Shown one piece after another: positions 6,939 to 9,221 of a stretch of DNA of 9,221 bases. Under the pieces are notes generated by a model. It searched no databases. It saw only the letters and a list, made by a program, of their open reading frames with translations, and was not told the origin of the DNA. Positions within the stretch are counted from its first letter, which is position 1; each line of letters begins with the position of its first letter. The translations under genes and the position numbers were made by a program. The stretch is from an uncultured Eubacteriales bacterium (GTDB lineage: Bacteria > Bacillota > Clostridia > Oscillospirales > Acutalibacteraceae): NCBI GenBank assembly GCA_934630995.1, contig CAKTXU010000048.1:1-9221 (forward strand), written 5' to 3'.

Positions 6939-8966
6939 TTATTCGAAAATTAGGCGGCCGTCCTCCAGACGGTAGCGCCTGCCTAAAATTTTGGCATCCT
7001 TCACCAGCCGGGGACCCGGAACGTATTCCGCTTTGCCGGGGCAGAGAGGATAAAAGCCCAGGCTGCTGAACAGATACCAGGCAGACATGGTGCCGTTGTC
7101 CTCATCGCCGGGGAACCCGTCGTCCCCGCTGGAAAACGCCTCCGCCAGACGGCGCACCCAGACGTCGGTTTTCTCCTGGGCGCCCAGCGCGGCATAGAGA
7201 TAGGGAATATGGAAGCTGGGCTGGTTGGAAATGGCGCACTGGCCGAAATCGGCGGCGGCCATTTCGGTCATCTCGTGGATTTCAAAACCGTAGCCGCCCT
7301 CGGCGTAGAGGGGCGGGGTGGAAAACAGCTCGTCGAGCTTGGCAATCAGGTTTTCCCGGCCGCCATATAGGGCTGCCAGTCCCTCCACGTCATGGTAAAC
7401 GGCGAAGGAATTCTGCCAGGGGCCGCCCTCCGTGTATTCGCCGCCCCAGCCGAAGGGATCGAAGCCGGGCGCCATGTCGCCATTCTCATCCCGTCCCCGC
7501 ATAAAGCCGGTGGCCGGGTCGAAGAGCTTTTTGTAATTTTGGGCGCTGGCGGCGAACTGCGCGGCCAGATCCTCCCGGCCCAATGCTTTGGCCACCTGGG
7601 AGATGCAGAAATCGCCGTACACGTAATCCAGGGTGTGATTGACGCATTCCTTGTATTTCCCGCCCCGAGGAATATAGCCGTATTTTTTGTAATCCCCGGT
7701 GCCCTGACGGCCGAAGCGCTCGTCCTCCGCCTCAACAGAGGCGTGCTTGAGCAGCCCCTCAAAGGCATCCTCCCAAAGACGGCGGTCCCCGATCCCCCGC
7801 ACGACGGCCTCGGCGACCACGGCATCCACGAGGGTGCCGGGCATAATGCCGGTTTCGGAGCCGGAGGGCCACTTGGGCATCCAGCCGGAATCCTTATATA
7901 TGTTGACATAGCCCTGCAGGATTTCCGCATAGGCGTCGGGGGCGATGATAGCCAGCATCGGGTAGACGGTGCGGAAGGTGTCCCAAAAGCCGTTGTCGGT
8001 ATAAAGTACCCCCGGCTTTACATCGCCGTGATAGGAATCGTAGTGAACGGGGTGGCCCGCATCGTCGAGCTCATGAAATTTATGGGGATAGAGAAACAGC
8101 CTGTAGAGGCAGGAATAGAAGGTGCGCTTTTGCTCCTCCGTCTCGGTTTCCACCTGGATTTTCGACAGGTGCGCTTCCCACACGCCGGCCGCGGCCTGCT
8201 GAATCTCATCGAAGGTGCGGCCGGACAATTCCCGGTCCAAATTGCGGACAGCTTGTTCCTCGCTGATGTAGGATATGGCGAGCCGGACGGTGACTTCCCG
8301 GCCGGAAAGCCCCACCAGGATGCCGGTCCCCTCTCCCTCGCCCGTGACGGCCTGCTCGAAGCGGTCGCCCGGACGGGAAAGGAAGGTTTCCTCCGGAAGA
8401 AGATCGGCGTCAAAATCCAGCACAAAATAGGTGCGGAAATTTGCGGGCATTTTCCAGATATGAGCATCTGTCCAGCCTATCAGGCGGCGCTTATCCGCAT
8501 CCAGCCGGAAGCCGCAGCGGCCTGCGGCGGGCAGCACAGCGAACCGGGCCGGGCCGGGGCGGTCGTAGGACACCCGCATCGCCGCCCCCCGTTCGGTTGG
8601 CGTCAGCTCAAAGCGGGCGCGGTAGCGCTGAAAATACAGGTTGAGATAATCGGGACGGAGCACCGCCTCCTCCGGACGGAAGCCGGAACAGCGGGTATTC
8701 TCCTCCGCCCGCAGGGGTCCCGCCTGGGGCATCAGTACGAAATGACCGTAGTCTCCCACCCAGGGGCTGGGCTGGTGGGTGAGCCGGACCCCCTCCAGGC
8801 TGTGATCGCCGGGATGATAAAACCAGTTGCCCCGGGCCGCCTGCGTCTGGGGGGCGAAGCCTGCCATGGCAAAGGGGAGCTGGGTCATCGGCAGCGTATT
8901 GCCGCAGGAAAACCGCGGCTGCGAGCGGGTTCCCTGCTTGATGTTGACATAGGGGATAGTAGGCAT
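6939..8966 (-). CDS. GH92 family exo-alpha-mannosidase, apparently cytoplasmic
   Basis: A 675-residue glycoside hydrolase family 92 enzyme. Characterised members remove terminal alpha-mannose (mostly 1,2-linked) with inversion and calcium. Landmarks in order: CGNTLPMTQLPFAMAGF (21-37), LTHQPSPWVGDYG (62-74), DNGFWDTFR (324-332), WMPKWPSGSETGIMPG (362-377), TEGGPWQNSF (512-521), ISNQPSFHIPYLY (579-591) and GDEDNGTMSAWYLFSSLGFYP (620-640). By spacing, E513 in YTEGG matches the reported catalytic acid, and D621 and D623 of DED match the base residues of BT3990-type enzymes, so the enzyme should be active. The start at 8966 has AAGGAGG seven bases upstream; a longer frame to 9032 lacks such a site. 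There is no signal peptide from either start, so it acts inside the cell, as reported for the similarly sized pneumococcal GH92. It is the first gene of an operon with the beta-helix protein. Linkage specificity within GH92 cannot be read. Confidence 0.95.
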   Translation of the reverse strand: MPTIPYVNIKQGTRSQPRFSCGNTLPMTQLPFAMAGFAPQTQAARGNWFYHPGDHSLEGVRLTHQPSPWVGDYGHFVLMPQAGPLRAEENTRCSGFRPEEAVLRPDYLNLYFQRYRARFELTPTERGAAMRVSYDRPGPARFAVLPAAGRCGFRLDADKRRLIGWTDAHIWKMPANFRTYFVLDFDADLLPEETFLSRPGDRFEQAVTGEGEGTGILVGLSGREVTVRLAISYISEEQAVRNLDRELSGRTFDEIQQAAAGVWEAHLSKIQVETETEEQKRTFYSCLYRLFLYPHKFHELDDAGHPVHYDSYHGDVKPGVLYTDNGFWDTFRTVYPMLAIIAPDAYAEILQGYVNIYKDSGWMPKWPSGSETGIMPGTLVDAVVAEAVVRGIGDRRLWEDAFEGLLKHASVEAEDERFGRQGTGDYKKYGYIPRGGKYKECVNHTLDYVYGDFCISQVAKALGREDLAAQFAASAQNYKKLFDPATGFMRGRDENGDMAPGFDPFGWGGEYTEGGPWQNSFAVYHDVEGLAALYGGRENLIAKLDELFSTPPLYAEGGYGFEIHEMTEMAAADFGQCAISNQPSFHIPYLYAALGAQEKTDVWVRRLAEAFSSGDDGFPGDEDNGTMSAWYLFSSLGFYPLCPGKAEYVPGPRLVKDAKILGRRYRLEDGRLIFE

Positions 8967-8973
8967 GATATGG

Positions 8974-8980
8974 CCTCCTT
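8974..8980 (-). promoter_or_regulatory. Strong ribosome binding site of the GH92 gene
   Basis: The minus strand reads AAGGAGG, then CCATATC and ATG at 8966. The match and 7-base spacing decide the start against the upstream in-frame ATG codons at 9032 and 9002. Confidence 0.85.
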
Positions 8981-9000
8981 GAACGCGTGTTTTTGCTTTC

Positions 9001-9029
9001 ATTTTGGCATATTTTTTCGAATTTGTCCA
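9001..9029 (-). promoter_or_regulatory. Candidate promoter of the GH92/beta-helix operon
   Basis: The minus strand reads TGGACA at 9029-9024 (5 of 6), a 17-base spacer, and CAAAAT at 9006-9001 (4 of 6), preceded by TGC as an extended -10. The predicted start near 8994 leaves a short leader of about 28 bases containing the AAGGAGG site. The promoter lies within the longer, rejected reading frame of the GH92 gene, which supports the shorter start. Confidence 0.6.
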
Positions 9030-9049
9030 CACCTTTTACAAATTTGACC

Positions 9050-9063
9050 TACCCAAATTGGTA
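9050..9063. promoter_or_regulatory. Imperfect palindrome between divergent promoters, possible operator
   Basis: TACCCAAATTGGTA has matching TACC and GGTA ends around an AT-rich centre, and contains the odd palindrome CCAAATTGG. It lies 21 bases upstream of the GH92 -35 and between the two divergent promoters, the usual position for a local sugar-responsive repressor or activator. No regulator gene is visible in the window, so the role is only a guess. Confidence 0.3.
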
Positions 9064-9110
9064 AGGCTCCATGGAAGGCGACAAACTATAGAAAACTTGT
9101 CTGAAAAGCC

Positions 9111-9139
9111 TTGCGGAAAGAGGAAAAATACGGTATGAT
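9111..9139 (+). promoter_or_regulatory. Candidate promoter of the divergent plus-strand gene
   Basis: TATGAT at 9134-9139 (5 of 6 to the -10 consensus) lies 17 bases after TTGCGG at 9111-9116 (3 of 6 to TTGACA). A start near 9146 would leave a leader of about 52 bases before the ATG at 9198. The -10 is good and the -35 weak, which would fit an activated promoter. Confidence 0.45.
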
Positions 9140-9197
9140 GATCCCGTCTCGCTCCCGTCAACCGATGGAGCTTCAACAAGAATCGAGGGTGAATATT

Positions 9198-9221
9198 ATG
9201 AAGGTTTACGCAGTCATATCC
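9198..9221 (+). CDS. 5' end of an unidentified plus-strand gene (partial)
   Basis: ATG at 9198 opens a frame that runs to the window edge and encodes MKVYAVIS. GAGGGTG at 9185-9191 is a plausible ribosome site at about 6-base spacing, and a candidate promoter lies at 9111-9139. It is transcribed divergently from the GH92 operon and may share regulation with it. Eight residues are too few to name a family. Confidence 0.55.

Noticed and set aside
7560..7640. LDYVYGD in the GH92 protein where many members have LEYAYDD, considered as loss of the catalytic acid
   Set aside because: The spacing of the catalytic acid to the DxD base motif in characterised GH92 enzymes (about 110 residues) instead points to E513 in YTEGG, which is present. 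The change is therefore probably a neutral or specificity difference.
7392..9047. A 551-codon plus-strand open frame opposite the GH92 gene
   Set aside because: It mirrors a clear GH92 enzyme with conserved motifs throughout. The antisense product shows no domain and ends just past the GH92 start.

Overview
The window looks like chromosome from a moderately GC-rich Firmicute, most plausibly a gut clostridium of the Oscillospiraceae/Ruminococcaceae type. The reasons are strong AGGAGG-type ribosome binding sites, sigma-70-like promoters with clostridial spacing, a Firmicutes-style ECF sigma/membrane anti-sigma pair, and a leaderless GH92 mannosidase of the kind found in Gram-positives. This placement is inferred from sequence style and not from any database match. 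No rRNA, tRNA, CRISPR array, insertion sequence or phage gene was seen.

Layout. Positions 1-90 hold the 3' end of an unidentified plus-strand gene. It meets a convergent minus-strand pair at a shared hairpin (124-152). The pair is an ECF sigma factor (1225-1716) followed 8 bases later by a single-pass membrane protein, probably its anti-sigma factor (158-1216). A 291-base intergenic region (1717-2007) contains a perfect 14-bp palindrome near the sigma gene and a clear terminator (1910-1947) for the next operon. That operon, also on the minus strand, is a cardiolipin synthase-type phospholipase D enzyme (2809-4380) followed by a TSUP (TauE/SafE) permease (2008-2781). Its likely promoter has a TTGACA -35, a 17-bp spacer and an extended TATACT -10, and is interlocked with a 14-bp-stem inverted repeat (4437-4474).

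Upstream, still on the minus strand, is a two-gene unit. It starts with a cytoplasmic GH92 alpha-mannosidase (6939-8966). Next comes a membrane-anchored protein carrying two tandem pectate-lyase-3-type beta-helix modules (4485-6893). The unit has its own candidate promoter (9001-9029). A short intergenic region with a possible operator separates it from a divergent plus-strand gene, of which only the first eight codons (9198-9221) are visible.

How the genes may work together. The sigma/anti-sigma pair would sense an envelope signal. The cls/TSUP pair concerns membrane lipid and anion export. The GH92/beta-helix pair suggests glycan handling, with an anchored extracytoplasmic beta-helix protein and an intracellular exo-mannosidase. 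All long minus-strand genes have long antisense open frames that are composition artefacts. I found no clear evidence of a wholly new multi-gene defence or mobile system. The most notable items are the anchored tandem beta-helix protein paired with a leaderless GH92, the promoter nested in an inverted repeat, and the large sensor domain of the anti-sigma factor.
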